DNA of 64,000 nt, taken from assembly GCF_023343835.1 (NCBI RefSeq), contig NC_064444.1, positions 15,971,219 through 16,035,218 of the forward strand, given 5' to 3'. Below, piece by piece: positions 23,297-37,100 of this stretch. The notes below the pieces were generated by a model, which saw only the letters and a list, made by a program, of their open reading frames with translations, was not told where the DNA came from and made no database searches. The translations under genes were made by a program, and so were the position numbers. Origin of the DNA: Lagopus muta. Its lineage: Eukaryota; Chordata; Aves; Galliformes; Phasianidae. Positions within the stretch are counted from its first letter, which is position 1; each line of letters opens with the position of its first letter.

Positions 23297-23990
23297 CACA
23301 GAATCACAGAATCACCTGGGTTGGAAGGGACCCCAAGGATCATGTAGTTCCAACCCTCCTGCCTAGCAGGGCCACCAAACATATACATTTAGACCAGGTT
23401 GCCCAGGACCCCGTCCAACCTGGCCTTAAACACGTCCAAGGACGGGGCATCCACAACCTCCCTGGGCAGCCCGTTCCAGGGCCTAACCACTCTCCTTGTA
23501 AAGAACTTCCCCCTAACATCCAACCTAAATCTTCCCTCCTTCAACTTAAAACCATTTCCCCTAGTCCTGCTATTGTCAGCCCTTTTGAAGAGTTTACTCC
23601 CCTCCTGGGTGTAGGTTCCCTTCAGGTATTGATAGGCTGCAATGAGGTCACCCTGCAGCCTTCTCTTCTCCAGGCTGAACAAGCCCAACTCCCTCAGCCT
23701 GTCCTCATAGGGGAGGTGCTCCAGCCCCCTGATCATCTTAGCTGCCCTCCTCTGGACCCTTTCCAAAATCTCAATGTCTTTCTTGTACTGAGGGCTCCAC
23801 ACCTGGACACAGTACTCCAGATGGGGCCTCACAAGAGCCGAGTAGAGAGGGACAATCACCTCCCTGTCCCTGCTGACCACCCCTCTCCTGATGGAGCCCA
23901 GGATCCCATTTGCCTTTCGAGCTGCCAGAGCGCACTGCTGGCTCATGTTCAGTCTCTCGTCCATCAGGACCCCCAGATGAGTCACAGCAA
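23297..23990 (-). mobile_element. CR1 LINE, 5'-truncated, minus strand, comparatively well preserved
   Basis: The plus strand starts with the reverse complement of a CR1 3' terminus (GATCACAGAATCACAGAATC at 23295-23314) and extends to about 23985, where CR1 similarity stops inside ORF2 at the [20 protein letters not shown] block. The length is about 690 bp: some 90 bp of 3' UTR plus about 200 codons of ORF2. The frame is uninterrupted, unlike the other copies here, so this insertion is probably the youngest full-frame copy in the window. The 254-codon plus-strand frame over the same interval is its antisense shadow. Confidence 0.95.
23389..23990 (-). CDS. CR1 ORF2 C-terminal remnant (end of reverse transcriptase and C-terminal region)
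   Basis: The minus-strand frame, open from 24033 to a stop at 23389 (214 codons), encodes the C-terminal part of the CR1 ORF2 protein. Recognisable blocks in order are [100 protein letters not shown] and [20 protein letters not shown]. The endonuclease domain and the catalytic reverse-transcriptase core are absent, so it cannot make a working enzyme. The first roughly 14 codons (24033-23991) come from flanking DNA, so the ATG at 24033 is not an element start. The natural stop is preserved, followed by the short 3' UTR. Confidence 0.8.
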
Positions 23991-26900
23991 CGAATGGCAT
24001 GTGGTACGATGCTGATCTGTCATTTGCAGGCATTGTACAGGCAGGGTAATCCTGTCCTTACGAGCTATGCAAACCCCTTGCAAAAAAGTACAAGAAGTCA
24101 TTTAATTAAAATGATTGTGTTCTATCTTCCAGAATCTGAAGTTTATAAAGAAAGATTAAAAACAAACTAACGGAGTCTTGGTTTGTGCTTGCATTGTTTG
24201 TCAGTGCTGCTATTAGACATCTCTCCCTTCAAGAAAACATTTTTTCCCAGCTTCCACATCTAAATCCTTGAACACCATGTTATCAGCAATGCATGTGTCC
24301 CTGCTGAAAACAGTCACTTCCACACCAAGTGTTGCAGACATTGGAGAACTTGTCTGGGACACTTTTTAATTTTATTTTTTGAGGAGGGAGAACTGCAAGA
24401 ATTTCAGAAAAAAAGTCTCCATCAACTTTTGAAGGCCACTCTTTCTTCCATCTTTCAGTGGAAATAAAGTACTAATTCCTCAGTTTTGCCTTTATCTGCT
24501 AAAATAGTCACACCAACAAAACTGGAACTGTCATTCTGGAGTGCAAGGAAGTGAAGCAGTATTAAAATCAGCTTTCTCTACACAAGGAAACGCAACTGAC
24601 TTCTTTCAGGGGAGGATTAACTTCTTCATGCTCAAAGAAAACTAGGGCGAGCAGAAATGCAAGCATCAAAACCTAAAAACTTCCTCTTAGTTCATAGAAA
24701 AATAATTCTATACAGAACCCTGGAGATGAGAATTAGAAACACCTCCAAAAGGAACTTTCACACATCAGACACAAGGGAAGAAGCATTCCTTTAACACTGA
24801 AGCATGACTTGAAAGCCACAGCTACATTACTTTAAAATATATATATTGTTTTGACTCAGTAAAATACTATGTTGAAGGATACTAGATAGCATTCCACACA
24901 TACATTGATGCTATCAGGGAAAGCATCAAATGCTGAGCTGAAGCATGCAGATATTTTAAGCCCAAAATGGAAGGAAGAGCTGGTGAGCACATTTTTCCAG
25001 AGGCTGAATGAAAAGAAGGGTATAAAATGACAGGAGACTTATTTAAAACTGAATTTTCAGTGGAGATGAGGAGACAAAGTTCATAACGTTCAAGGGCTCA
25101 AACACAGATCATTCTAGACAATGACTAGAAAAAGAAATGAGTTATAGATTTCTATCTTCGCAGCTGACATACTGGGGAAAACAAACTACATGGGAAAGAG
25201 CAGCGACCGAACTTCTCACTAGAACCAACACCTCACCCTGGTAATAACCAGCTTCACACCACATGTACGCTCCTGTGGGCAGACAGTGTGATGGAGAGAG
25301 AAGTGAGACGGGAGGGATGGTTCTCACCATCACCAGCTCTGACTAACTTGGAGCGTTACGCAACTCAAGACTGAGTTCTGTCACAGAGGAAAACGGTGGT
25401 CTGGTTTTAATATCTGTCTAATTTCTACTTCAATAGTTTTCCCCTTGAGATAACTTTTCAGTAGATTCCTGGAGCAGGTGTTACCGTCCCTCCATAAACC
25501 TTGAGATAATGTAACTTTAATGATTTTCCAAATAAAAAGTGAAAGGCTATCAGGACAAATACCTCCATTTTTATTCCACTGAGATATTATTATGGTGATG
25601 GTAATAATTCCACAGGGGAATTACTTAGAATACACACTCAGCTCTGACCTGACCCGACTATAACTCAGATGATACCTTTCCTAAGTTGGAAGAATTTATT
25701 TTCATTTTCAACTGAGCTCATCTAATCAAAATGCTTCAACGTGACAAAGAGTTCATTGTTCCTGTGCAAACTGCAGTTACCAATAAAACCTTGCTATTAC
25801 GAACCAGGCACTGCTACAGCAAATTCAGCCAATGCAAAGCTTAGGTTGGGAAGAGAATCCTCAAATGAATTAAAAAAATAGCACATTATACTTTGTTAGT
25901 AACAACACACACATTTAACACCATCTTTTGGTAACTGCAGCTGCAGACATAAAATTTTAAAGTAGGTCAGCATTTGCTCCTAAATTCAGCCTGTCGGACT
26001 ACTGTAGTCCAGGTACCGAAGGGACACAAGGCAAAGCTAAGAGCAGACGTGGAGCCTTGAGGTCATTTTCAGGAACATTCAGGAAATCTTTCAATGTTAG
26101 GACTTCAGCTTTATTTATTTATTTAGTCTGAAGCTTCGTCTGTATTCTGCAACTATACACCAGCTGATTTAACACGGCATTACCCTTTCCTATAAGCACC
26201 ATCTTGTTTCGGTTGCTACCTTCAGGTGCCCAGGAAGTAAGCACTGTTCTCATCACTGCCTTGTGTCACTTGGGCCAAGGTATTTCATACTGCTTGGACA
26301 CCAGCAGCCTGTCCACACAGGACAACGTTTCAGAAAACGGCATTTAGTAAGTGAGCAGCTATCATGCTAATTAGTCTTATGGAGAAAATCTGCCAATGAC
26401 AAAAGAAATTCAAGCAACATGTGAGACTAGGAAAATAACAACTGTTTAAGAGCAAAAAAAAGAAAAAAAAGAAAAATTATATACTTTCTTAATTTTTTCT
26501 GCTCAACTGGTCAGAACTGACTTATTTGATTGCATGCAAGCAAACACAGTCATGCTTACCTCTCTAAGACAATACATACACAGGAGCTCACAGACAAGCC
26601 AGCAGAGGTATGGTGCACACATACAGCAAGAAGTAAGGCTATAACACACAAAGCATTTTTCTCTGGTCAGTGTATGACCAGTATCTGAGCCATATTCTTG
26701 TACTGCAGAAATACATGCACAAAGTTTTGCAGTGCTGAACTTGTCATTTGAGCAAAACCTTTTGCTCACCCATATAACCACACAGCTATTAGCAAACAGT
26801 GTCATGCAGTTACATATTTAGAACTTGATTTCTATCCCTCTGGAGGACGAGGTTGTTAGCTACTAAACAATCATCAATAACTACAGAAAGTAAAAAAGGT

Positions 26901-28314
26901 AAAGTTTCACATTTTGAACGTAAAACAAGTGAGCAGTACAGAATGTGTTCTGCATTCTCTGCTTATTCAATTTTTGGTACGTAATTGCTTGCTGAGTAGG
27001 TCAGAGCTGCCTTGTCCTCATTCCAGAGGAGACAGGACTCTCAATGGACTGATATAGCTCTGACAAGCTGAACTCACTCCTTCAGATCTGATCAGTCCAA
27101 AGGGACTCATTTAGACAATCAGTTTTCAAATATAAGTCCTCATCACGTCCTCTCCAAACAAAGTCCAAGCCAAACAAGGCATGAATAGTTTTCAGCTTTA
27201 CAGTTCTTCATTATTTTTAAACAAAATAATGGGAAATACTCATTTTTAGATCTCCCTTGGTACAAGAAAGTGAGTGAGAGATGTCCATTCTTCTGTCCTG
27301 TTGGCCTGCATTAGTTAGTACAGGCCACTGGCATTATGGCAGCCCTGAGTGCAGCTCCCCAAGCTGCAGCTTTCCCTTGTGATTCCCCTGCACAGCCCTC
27401 ACCATAGATAGAGTTACAAAAGACTCATAGACAAGCTAGATCAGAGTCTAGGGGAACAGCAGTCAGATTCTCCATGATCTGTGTTTCTGTAATTACTACT
27501 AATGGATGCTCCGATGAACTGCTGGAGCCTAAAGCTCCTGGTGTCACCTCCTTGGTTCCTGCCAGATGGGGTTTTTCACTCATCTGCCACCTGCCTCTTC
27601 TGAGCTCTGTGCTGAGCCTGCAACCCATCCCAGCTCCTGGGTGGTGATCCCAGGAGCACAGAATACTCTCCAGCCCCAAATCGAGCTCATTCTCTACCCT
27701 CTGCTCCAGCAGATACACTTCTAAATGAATACTGCTGAATACTGCTGTGTTTGCTGATTGTTTTACAGTTTGTTTATTTCTCAAGTATGTAATATCATTG
27801 GGGAAGTGTTTTTAATTAGTTTGAAGATCTATTGTTTCAAAAGACTGAATGCATTTGCCAGCAAGGGGTCTTCATAAGCACAATGAATGTTACTGGTTAT
27901 GCCTCTGTAGATGGATACTGACAGCTGCCAGCAGGCTCTGTTCATGCTTGGGCTGCCCAGGCCCCACACCAGCTCCAGCTCAGGTGTCACAGGAGGTGCA
28001 TGAGCACAGCATGTGGCCGCAGAGCCTCTTGGAAATATCTACTGAAGAAAGGAAGAATTTCATTTCTTCCAAATCTCATTTGTTGCAAGTTATCCAACAA
28101 CTGTGACCAAATTTTCATCATTGATCCACTGTACAAAATGGCAGAACTCAGAAAATAGCCATGAAATAAAGGAAGAACCAAATAATCAAAATGTTAACTC
28201 AGCACTATCTACTAATGAACTGTAATGCTGTAAGTGGATGACATGAATAGCCCTACTGGAGCCCCTTTCATACAGCAATGAACCAACCCTTTAGATTCAG
28301 GGATGGATCACCTG
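23991..28314. other. Long non-coding stretch, nothing specific recognised
   Basis: AT-rich DNA with a purine-rich A/G tract at 26454-26475 and a (TTTA)n run at 26110-26126. The frame 27425-27784 on the minus strand (119 codons) lies in a G+C-richer patch and has no recognisable features. No gene is supported. Confidence 0.5.
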
Positions 28315-29310
28315 GGAAAAATACAGGGCTGCTGTCCAGATGTGCTGGGATGGAATCAAGAAAGCTAAGGCCAAGATGGAACTGAACTTGACAAGGGATG
28401 TGAAAAACAGCAAGAAGGGTTTCCTTAGATATACTGGGCAGAAGACACAGGCAAAGGAGAGCAGACACCCTCCCCCCCCGATAAATTTAAAGGGAGAGCT
28501 GACCTACTATGACCTCAGCACAGAGAAGGCTGAGGTATTTAACAAGCTCTTTACCTCAATCTTGCAATCCCAGGTAAGAGTTCAGACTGCAAAAATAACT
28601 CATTGAAAGCAACCCTGCAGAGAAGGACCTGGGGGTCCTGATGGATGAAAAGCTGGACATGAGATAGCAGTGTGCTTTTGCAGCATGGAAGGCCAAGAGT
28701 TATCCTGGGGTGCATCAAAAGTGAAGTGGTCAACAGGGCAAGGGAGATGATTGTCCTCTTGTATGCAGCCCTTGTGAGGCCCCACCTGGAGTACTGCAAC
28801 CAGGCCTGGAGCTCCTGGCACAAGAAAGATGGTGAGCTGCTGAAGCAGATCCAGAGGAGGGCTACAAAGATGATTTAGAGGGCTGGAGCACCTCTTATGT
28901 AAAGAAAGGTTGAGGGAGCTGGGCTCATTCAGCCTGGAGAAGAGAAGGCTCCAGGGAAACCTCATTGAAGCCTTCCAGCACTTGAAGAGAACTTTCAAGC
29001 AGGAGGGGGACTGACTTTTTTTTTTATGCACAGTCTACTAGCAGTCAGATTTGGGGGACTGGCTTTAAACTAATAGAAGGGATATTTAGGTTAGATGTTA
29101 GGAAGAAATTTTTTACTTAGTGTGGTGAGGTGCTGGAATGGCTTGCCCAGAGAGGTTGTGGATGCCTATCTCTGGAAGTATTCAAGGCCAGATTGGATGG
29201 GATCCTGGACAGTCTAATTCAGTGGCTGGCAACCCTGCCAATAGCAGCAATGTTGAAACTAGATGATCTTTAAGGTCACCTCCAACCTAAGCCACTCTAT
29301 GATTCTATGA
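28315..29310 (+). mobile_element. CR1 LINE with internal deletion, plus strand
   Basis: The 5' part (28340-28606) encodes the ORF2 linker block (KMELNLTRDVKNSKKGFLRY then AKESRHP and KGELTYYDLSTEKAEVFNKL). At about 28606 the sequence jumps to the late ORF2 region (an EKDLGVLMDEKLD-like block around 28622-28660, then [20 protein letters not shown] and [11 protein letters not shown] to 28878), followed by a decayed C-terminus and the 3' terminus CACTCTATGATTCTATGACC near 29291-29310. The catalytic reverse-transcriptase core between the two parts is missing, so this is one CR1 with a large internal deletion, or two adjacent pieces. A donor-like CAG|GTAAGA occurs at 28573/28574 inside it. Confidence 0.9.
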
Positions 29311-30152
29311 CCCGGACGGAGGGCCCATCACCAGCCAGGACAGCCTTCAGCATCCTGCACCTCCAGCAGATCCATGGGGTCATATAAAGTCTGTGAGAAG
29401 GACAAGGCAACCCTGAGAGCACCACAGGCTACATCCCCTGGGTGCACCGTGCTGCCCTTCTCCTGCAGGTAGAGCAAGGAAATGTGATGCAATCAATATT
29501 TCCTTCCTCCTGGGTTCATGTTGCAGGCTTGCCTATAAATACTGCTTTGATCTGGCTCTTGGAGCAGTTGAGCTGAATCTCAGTGCCTGGTATCATTTTC
29601 AATAAGAAACTAGGCAGCAGGAGACAGAAGCAACATGTTTTCTTCAGCTCCAAGAGCTGTAACCTCTACTTGTTCTGCCCTAGTGTATTTTATATCTAGG
29701 GAAGTGTAGATTATTATGAATAAATACAGACTGGGATAAACTGTCCCATGCATGTGTCTGCTCAATTCTCTCTCAGTAGGGAAATAACCCACTGCTGGAG
29801 TCCAGACTTTCCTGGCAGCTTGGAAGCCATGATAACGCAAATTCTGTCTAAAGGCAAACATCTGGTATTTTCATTATAGAGGGCTTACACTTTTCTACAA
29901 AGAACAGAGATAGAAATACATCTCCATGAGGGAAAGGAACTATGACTGTGCAGCAGCTGACTCTTTGCAGGTCACAGTACAGAACTCCATGCCAGGACTA
30001 GTTCTCAGAGAACATGTGTTCAGTCAGCAAGAAAGAGCATAGACATCGTAAGAAGAAACTACTGGAGAAAACTAAGGAAGTGGGTGGAATTCCATTCATG
30101 AAAACACACAGAGTATCCATAACAGCATTCACATAGGATCCTCAGATCTTCT

Positions 30153-30174
30153 CCCCCCCCCCCCTTTTCCCCCC
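30153..30174. repeat. C-rich low-complexity tract
   Basis: C12-T4-C6, all pyrimidine on the plus strand. It can form i-motif or G-rich structures in principle. Such tracts are often length-variable and hard to sequence, so the exact count may be unreliable. Confidence 0.75.
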
Positions 30175-33100
30175 ATCATTTTCTGTGCAAGTATAAATAA
30201 AAAGGATACATGGTATTTTTCAAGGAGTCAGCATTATAAGCACTCTGTTCACGGCATTTACGTAATACTCGCTGCCCCGGAAGCATTACATTACTATGGG
30301 CAGTTGCCCAGTACACACTTCCCCTTTCCTGCCCCCCTCCCCCCCAATGTCTTTGTTAGAATGCTAGTGCAGCTATTAAATTCTTGGCATAGTATTTCCC
30401 AAATCAGAAATGTAAGAGGAGATAACACAAAGGCGAGTTTCACGAGCGCATTCTTTAAGAAGAGCAGTATCCTACAAATCCCCCAGCAAGCACTTATTGG
30501 CACTTCTACTAATGTAAAGAAAATCTACTGGGTTCCCAGAAAAACAATCACTTCAGTCTTGTTATCAGAGGACAGAATCTGGGTCAACAGACGCATTTTG
30601 GATACGTACCAATTCTTAAATGATTTAGCATTCTGATCTGTGGAGACAAAAAGCAATTTCCTACATCAGCAGCACCCTTTGCACAACGTGCAATTTCATC
30701 CTACCACCTACACTGTTGTAATCATTAAATGTTATGAAACATCTCTGATAAAACAAAAGAAAGATTCTGATATATGACTGTAATGTAAATCTGTGCTTTG
30801 GATTATGGTGTGATACTAGTTCAGTTATTTATGTGTGTTTCAACTAAAAACATCCTACTGGATTTCAACTATCACAAGATTAATCTCACTAATACTTTAT
30901 ATATACAGATGGTCAGACAAGAAAAATTAGACAAATATGAAAAATTAATATATTCTTCTTGTATAATATAAAATATGATTTGTCTCCTAGAAGATTATAG
31001 CTGGAGCTTCTAGTACCAAGAATAACCGGACTGACTAACATGGGCTCCCTGCTTTGTGGGAAGTTTTTTTGTTCTGTCCCACCTCAAAACTTACTGTAAG
31101 ACACTGCAGAGCTACAAAGCATGCAAACAAAACACAAAATATGACTTATGATGATATATCTTAGCAACTACTCAGAGTTGGTTACAGCTGGACACTTATC
31201 CACATTCACCCACCTACCCCCAGAGAAGCAGCAGGACAGTTCCATGAATTACATATTTCAGCACTGTAAGCTGATACCTGAAAACACTGTGTCAGCATAC
31301 CCCAGTCACTGCATTTAATTAACATTACACATCCAGAAATACAGTGCCAAGTGGAGTGTCACTGCTGAGCAAAGGCAGAGGACCTGCATTTGGGTTCTAC
31401 ATGGACCACCTACTGTTGTGCTTTACAAATTGATTTACATGTGTAAAAACACAGGGAGGTCTCTGCAGAAACAGGTGTCTAAGAGATGTACTCTCTAAAG
31501 TTCATCAAATGTAAGACTTTGATTCTCACAACTTGTGGATAAATAGCTGATCTGCTAGGAAAAAAAGAACACGGCCAGAGCAAACATTTCTGGCAGCAGG
31601 AGAATCAAAGGGGTCTCAGATAGCCAGAAAAAACAAAGGATGCTGACATCAAAATATTGGCAGCTTTCACTGCTGCCTTTCTTTCCAAATAAAATGGGCA
31701 AAGAAACAGACTAGCTTTCCCATCCAAGCTCAATTCTCCAGTGAGCAGCATTCTGTAGCAGTAATTATAATCCTGTATTTGTGTGCACACTAACTAATTT
31801 CCCGGGCAAGTTACATTTCAGCTGGAACATGTTGGCATATAGAGACCAACCTCAACAACAAAAATAGCTGCTGAGTTCAGCAACCCACAGCTTTTATAGT
31901 TGACCTTGCAGTTCTGCACTACAGTGGCTCTGGGCCACTTTGCTATTTCAAAGGAGAAAGCGTGGCTCTGGGAGTCTCAAGGGGACCAACGAGACCCAAA
32001 AGATAAGCGGTTTCCTGGACCAGTTTTTACTGTTTAACTTGGTCGTTCTCATTTTAAAAGTATTCCGGTCCTCTTAATATCCTGCATTCTGCCTCTGATT
32101 GGTGGAGCTAATCTCGCTTGTGCAGTTTAATGCACTCCTTGGACTTTTCCTTAGTTTATGCAGTTTATGTATTTGAACTCTCTTTCTTTCCACACTCCAG
32201 CCACAGCAAGCAACTATCAGTGCAATTAATCACAACTCAATACCCCAGTTGACTACAGAAATAAAATTACATACACTAAGAACAATGAATAAATGCTAAG
32301 CACTTTCAAGCCAGTCTGATGCTCTAAGTCTGCTTATCTGCTCAACTGTGCGATTCTGGCTATTAGTGCACCCAGCTGGCTGTAAACGTGCAATGGCAAA
32401 GGAGCACAAATGCTTTGGAACAGTTACTTCTCATTTTGAGTAAGAAGAAGTTTCAAGACCACTTTCCACTTAAAGACCAACTGCAGCCAGAGCTGGGGCT
32501 ACTCACTATTACATTACTCCTCTCCATCAGCAGAAACTGTGGCAAGCTTTAGGATGCTCACACACTTGCACACAGTCATTTAACCATTTCCACCCCATTT
32601 CTTCTGCATTGTTTAAAAATCCCTTCAAAACTACTTTAAAAAAAATGCTTTACAGGTTTTGATGATATAAGAAACCACATTCCCAGCCACGTAAATACAG
32701 AATTTGTCACTCTCATAAAACACTCACACAACAGCATACTCATGTTTATAGAAATCCTCACTTAGTTTGGCCACACCAGCCACAGCACAAGGAAAGAGAA
32801 AGGAGCAACATCTTCACCACTTTTTGCAAATACAGTAATTACAAACCACTGCTGCCACTACCTCCAGACCTTCTCACAAAAGATTAATTACAGACATACC
32901 ACACAACACATGCAGAGGGCTAACTAATTGGAAAATAACATATCTGCATGTTCTCTTCAAAGATTACCATTATGGGAGTCCCAGCTTGGACTAATGCTTA
33001 TCCAGTGTGCTCTCTGCCTCCAGAAGAGGGGCTGCCCAGCAAGCAGGGATGTGGAAAAGCATATTGCCATTGTCCAAGCTCACAGTGTTTCATTTGTGTA

Positions 33101-33619
33101 ACACTGAATCCCAACTTAATTAAAAAGCTCCAGAGACCAAGCAAATCTCAATATACATGGGCAAGTGGTCGAACAGCCCCATTTACATGTGTCACAGCTC
33201 ACCGGTATTGCTGCAAAAGGCATCTGCTCCAACAGTCTCATCTGATTCTTACAAACAAGCTACACTTTGCATTTCTGAATTTAACAAAGATCACACAGCT
33301 GCCAACATACTATCAAAGCCTAAATAAATGTTTGGCTTCCCTCCAACCATCCTTGCTGTGGTTTTATTACTGACAATAGAGCCAGAGCAGCAAAAGCAAT
33401 GAGATGGCAAATTTACACATGTGCCATGTTTTTATACATTGCCTACATTTGCTGCTACAAGACTATAAGCAGAACACTGGTGAGCATCTTCTCGTTGCAA
33501 AACATGACCTATTTCAGGGCTTTATGAAAGCTGTATAGCGTTAGCATTAAAAAAAAAGTGCAGATGGGGAAATTACCTAAGAAAAACAAAGTTGTTTTGT
33601 TTATTTTCCCATGTGGGCA

Positions 33620-34114
33620 TTAGAAATAGATCACAGCTATTTTCCTAGGGCTGCATTTTGCCCTTTTTGAAGAAACAGTGCAACACCCATATAAACTGGA
33701 GACATGACAGCTGATGCTTCCCTTGGCACCTGCCCATTCCACTTTAATGCATGCATTTCCTGGCTGCCACAACAGCAGCAGCATAAGTACATCCAAGGGT
33801 AGAATCTGTATTTGACCTGGGCAGAAGAGCTCTGCCACATTTAATAGCACCATTAATATCCTGGCTACCCTCTCACCAAAAGCCAACTGCATCTGCAGAT
33901 AAGGAGACCTCCCCATGGGACAGTAATATAAGTTTTTTATCTGCATCAGATAAAGACAGTGAAGGAAGACAACTTCTCTTTTAGTTCCTCTCCCATTTGG
34001 TGCATTCCCACTGTACACAGGTCCACAAGGAGCAAACAGTAAGAAAACCAGAGCTTGGATGGAACTCATGACACTGCTTACAATGGAGTCCAGATGTTGT
34101 CTTAGAAAATACAC
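33620..34114 (-). other. 164-codon open frame, probably chance
   Basis: One of the longer open frames outside CR1, from an ATG at 34114 to a stop at 33620. The translation has hydrophobic runs and many cysteines but no domain I recognise. No CpG island, splice-site pair or poly(A) signal is positioned around it. Kept only because of its length. Confidence 0.1.
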
Positions 34115-37100
34115 CCCTGAACTGGAGGAATGTGGAGCATATAGCGCCTTGCTACTCTGCCCTATTTTATCACAAATGGCTGTCCTGTCTCCTTCCTTTC
34201 CTCTGAATTCAGTCTACATGCAGTGAGAGGGTGAAGGCAAGATGCAGAAGCAGCCTGAGAAGGGAACAAGATTGGCATTCCCACTTGCCTTCTCCTGCTA
34301 CCAAAGCAAAATCAAGCAAAGAATTACACTTGCAATTGCTAGACTCCTATGGCACAGGGCAAGCCTTTGGAGCTGCTCCTGCATCATAGCCACCCCAAGG
34401 CATGCCAGAGCCTTCCACCGACTTTAGCCTTTCACGAGGCCACAGCAAGCACCCAGCCTCCAGCTCTGGGATGAGGTGGGCTTCTGATCACCCCTGCTCT
34501 GATTTCCAGACTTGTCCAACCTTCCTCAACTCTTCTCACTTGCACATCCCCCACTGGCATAAAGGACACTTGCCTTAGACTTGCAAGACTGTAAGGACAT
34601 TCTCACTTCAGAAAGAAAAAGCAGGAACAGTGCTCATGCTCAAGAAACAGCATTACTCCACACTTCAGTTTGGTTTCATTACATTTTAGGAGAGGCAGTC
34701 CTTAAAAAGAAAGACAAACGGAGCAAAAACTGAGACCTGGATGTTGCTGGAAATGTCTGCTTCCAGCATCCCATTGTCCCTCAACATTTTCACCTGTGGA
34801 TTTATTTTAATTTCCTTCAAGGGTTCTCTTAATGTATTCTTCCTTCAGTGTTTGAGGTATCTGTATAATTTTCGAATTGAGGATTAGAGAGGATTAAGCC
34901 TTTGCTAGGCTGTGCTCCCAGGGAGCACTGCCTTCACATGCATTCCTCACTCATGCTGCCAGTGCAAGCGCTCGCACTCATTGCAGTAGAGATGAATAGC
35001 AGTTTATGTTATATGCTATAGGAAAAAGTCGGCACCTGCACCATTACATATTTAGCTCCTTCCTGGTCTGTCCTTCACGTCCTTTACCTTTCTTGTATTG
35101 TTTTACATTAAGAGTACTTCACAAAGTATCTGCCTTCCTTCTAGTTACCTCATACACAAGGGTGATTTCCCTACAACACTGAACCCCAGTTGCTACAAGC
35201 TCTCCCTGCCCACCACATAACTATGCCTGAAAGAAGCTGCCCATCTCTTCCAGGTTTGTGGATGCGGCCAGTGTACTTGCTCCTGTTTGGCTCAGGTCAT
35301 TCTCCTCCTCACATGCACATTTGCAAAGAACAACAATAGAAAGCTATTTTGTTCTACCTCTGTTTGCTCTATTAGATTTGTGGAAATTTGATTCTGTTCT
35401 CAAGCAATATGGAAATAAAGAGCAAAGAATATTTACCTGGATAAATTCAACTTCACTTGCATCAGGCCACACTTCCAGCTAAGTACGCAGCTCTGCTAGC
35501 TATGTTCACACTAACTTCAGCCAGCCAAAATAACTAACAGTATTAGTGACAAGGCAGTCAAAACATCTGATCCAAGCCCACCAAAGTTGCTAGAGATATC
35601 CTCTAGCTGCAAGTCTGCATGGACATCTGTCCTGATATTCCTGCATTGTTATGGCTAGCCATGATGTCTAGATTAAACCTCATGAATCCGTATATGCAAA
35701 TATACCCATGTTCTCCATTTCCCTGTGTCTATTCTAGATTTCATATCTACCATAGCCATACTTGGCAGGAAAATGTTCATTAGGTGCAAATAAAACTGCA
35801 TTTGCTAATTATTGCCTGTCCTGACTGGATGAACACGTATCATTCCTGGACAGCTCAGGTTTACTTCACATGAAAAAAAACCACAACAACAAATATTTAC
35901 AGTCATTTCCAGTAAATATTAGAATTGCCAAAATTAATCCCACCCATCTGTGAGAATATTTGTATTCACTCATCTATAAAGAAATAGTGCTGATATGACT
36001 GAAGAAGACTAACTTCCTGAAAAACAAAAGTGTATGAACAGTAACAGTGCTAGGAATTGATGGTTGTGTAACTCTTCAAAACTTCTCTATAAGTTAACAT
36101 AAATATTAATTCAAGAACATGATGTTTTTAATAGTGCAGGAAAAAAAATAGTAGTTTAGATCATGAATGAGGGGGGTAAGTTGCTCTGGTTATGTTGCCC
36201 AGACTTGAATTCCTTTATCATTTGAGATCCTTATTAAGTCACTTGCATGGTATAGATTACAGTTCAATCCTAAAATTCCTCTACATTTATGTTTCTTATG
36301 TTTTTTACTTTGATATCCTGCCTGTTTTAATGAAGAACAGGATGTGCAATAGCTTGTTACTTACGGCAGTACTTTGACAAGGAACCTGGATCTTAATAAA
36401 AAACAGGAAATAAAATCCTTCATATTAAATCAATTCTTTAAAAAATAAGCATGTGAATGTCATATTTAAGATTAAAGGTATTTCTCTTTCCAGGAAAGGA
36501 TCATAATAAGGTGGGCATGTGGCTATTTCAGAAACTGCACACATTTGGTAAAGAGCTTATAGAAAACAGTGTCAAATCCCATATTGAACCCAGCTGCTGG
36601 TACTTACTTTTTGATGTAAGGCTTACTTCCTGCAGATATACATCAAATTAAATTCTTTACTAAGCTCACAATGGTGTTTTCCCTTTAAGCAGAAAGGCAA
36701 TACTTACCTGAATGAAATATTATCTCTCTTTAATGGGTTTCTACAGTGAAGCCACATTTTACATTTAAAAAGGTGCACTGACAGTAAGAACGGAGAAGGA
36801 AACTTGCTGCCTATTAAATCAGTTTATTTTCTCAAAAATAGCTTTAATGAAGCAAATTGGTTGCTATTACACTGATGATACACTGATGTCCTAACAGGAA
36901 TTTTGATAAGACTATAGTATAACTTGGCCAACATCTCATAATTAGTGCCACTGAAGATTTTTAAGATGCTTCTCTAAACAGAAGTATGCAATGTTCTAAC
37001 AGCAGATGCACCTCAAAAATAAGGGTAATGGATAGCAAGATCGAGGCAAAAGAAATGGATAGACTTACACCATTACGTAGGTTTCCAGGTTTTGTTTTGA

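Noticed and set aside
23251..24015. Longest open frame in the window (254 codons, plus strand)
   Set aside because: It is the antisense shadow of the CR1 ORF2 remnant on the minus strand; the translation has no protein features of its own.
28573..28574. Donor-like CAG|GTAAGA
   Set aside because: Lies inside a CR1 copy with no plausible coding exon before it.
32948..33373. 141-codon plus-strand frame
   Set aside because: No recognisable domain, AT-rich context, no supporting splice or promoter features.
36494..36547. 54-nt segment between a CTCTTTCCAG acceptor and a TTTG|GTAAAG donor
   Set aside because: Very short, only one frame open, no homology recognised; such pairs occur by chance.
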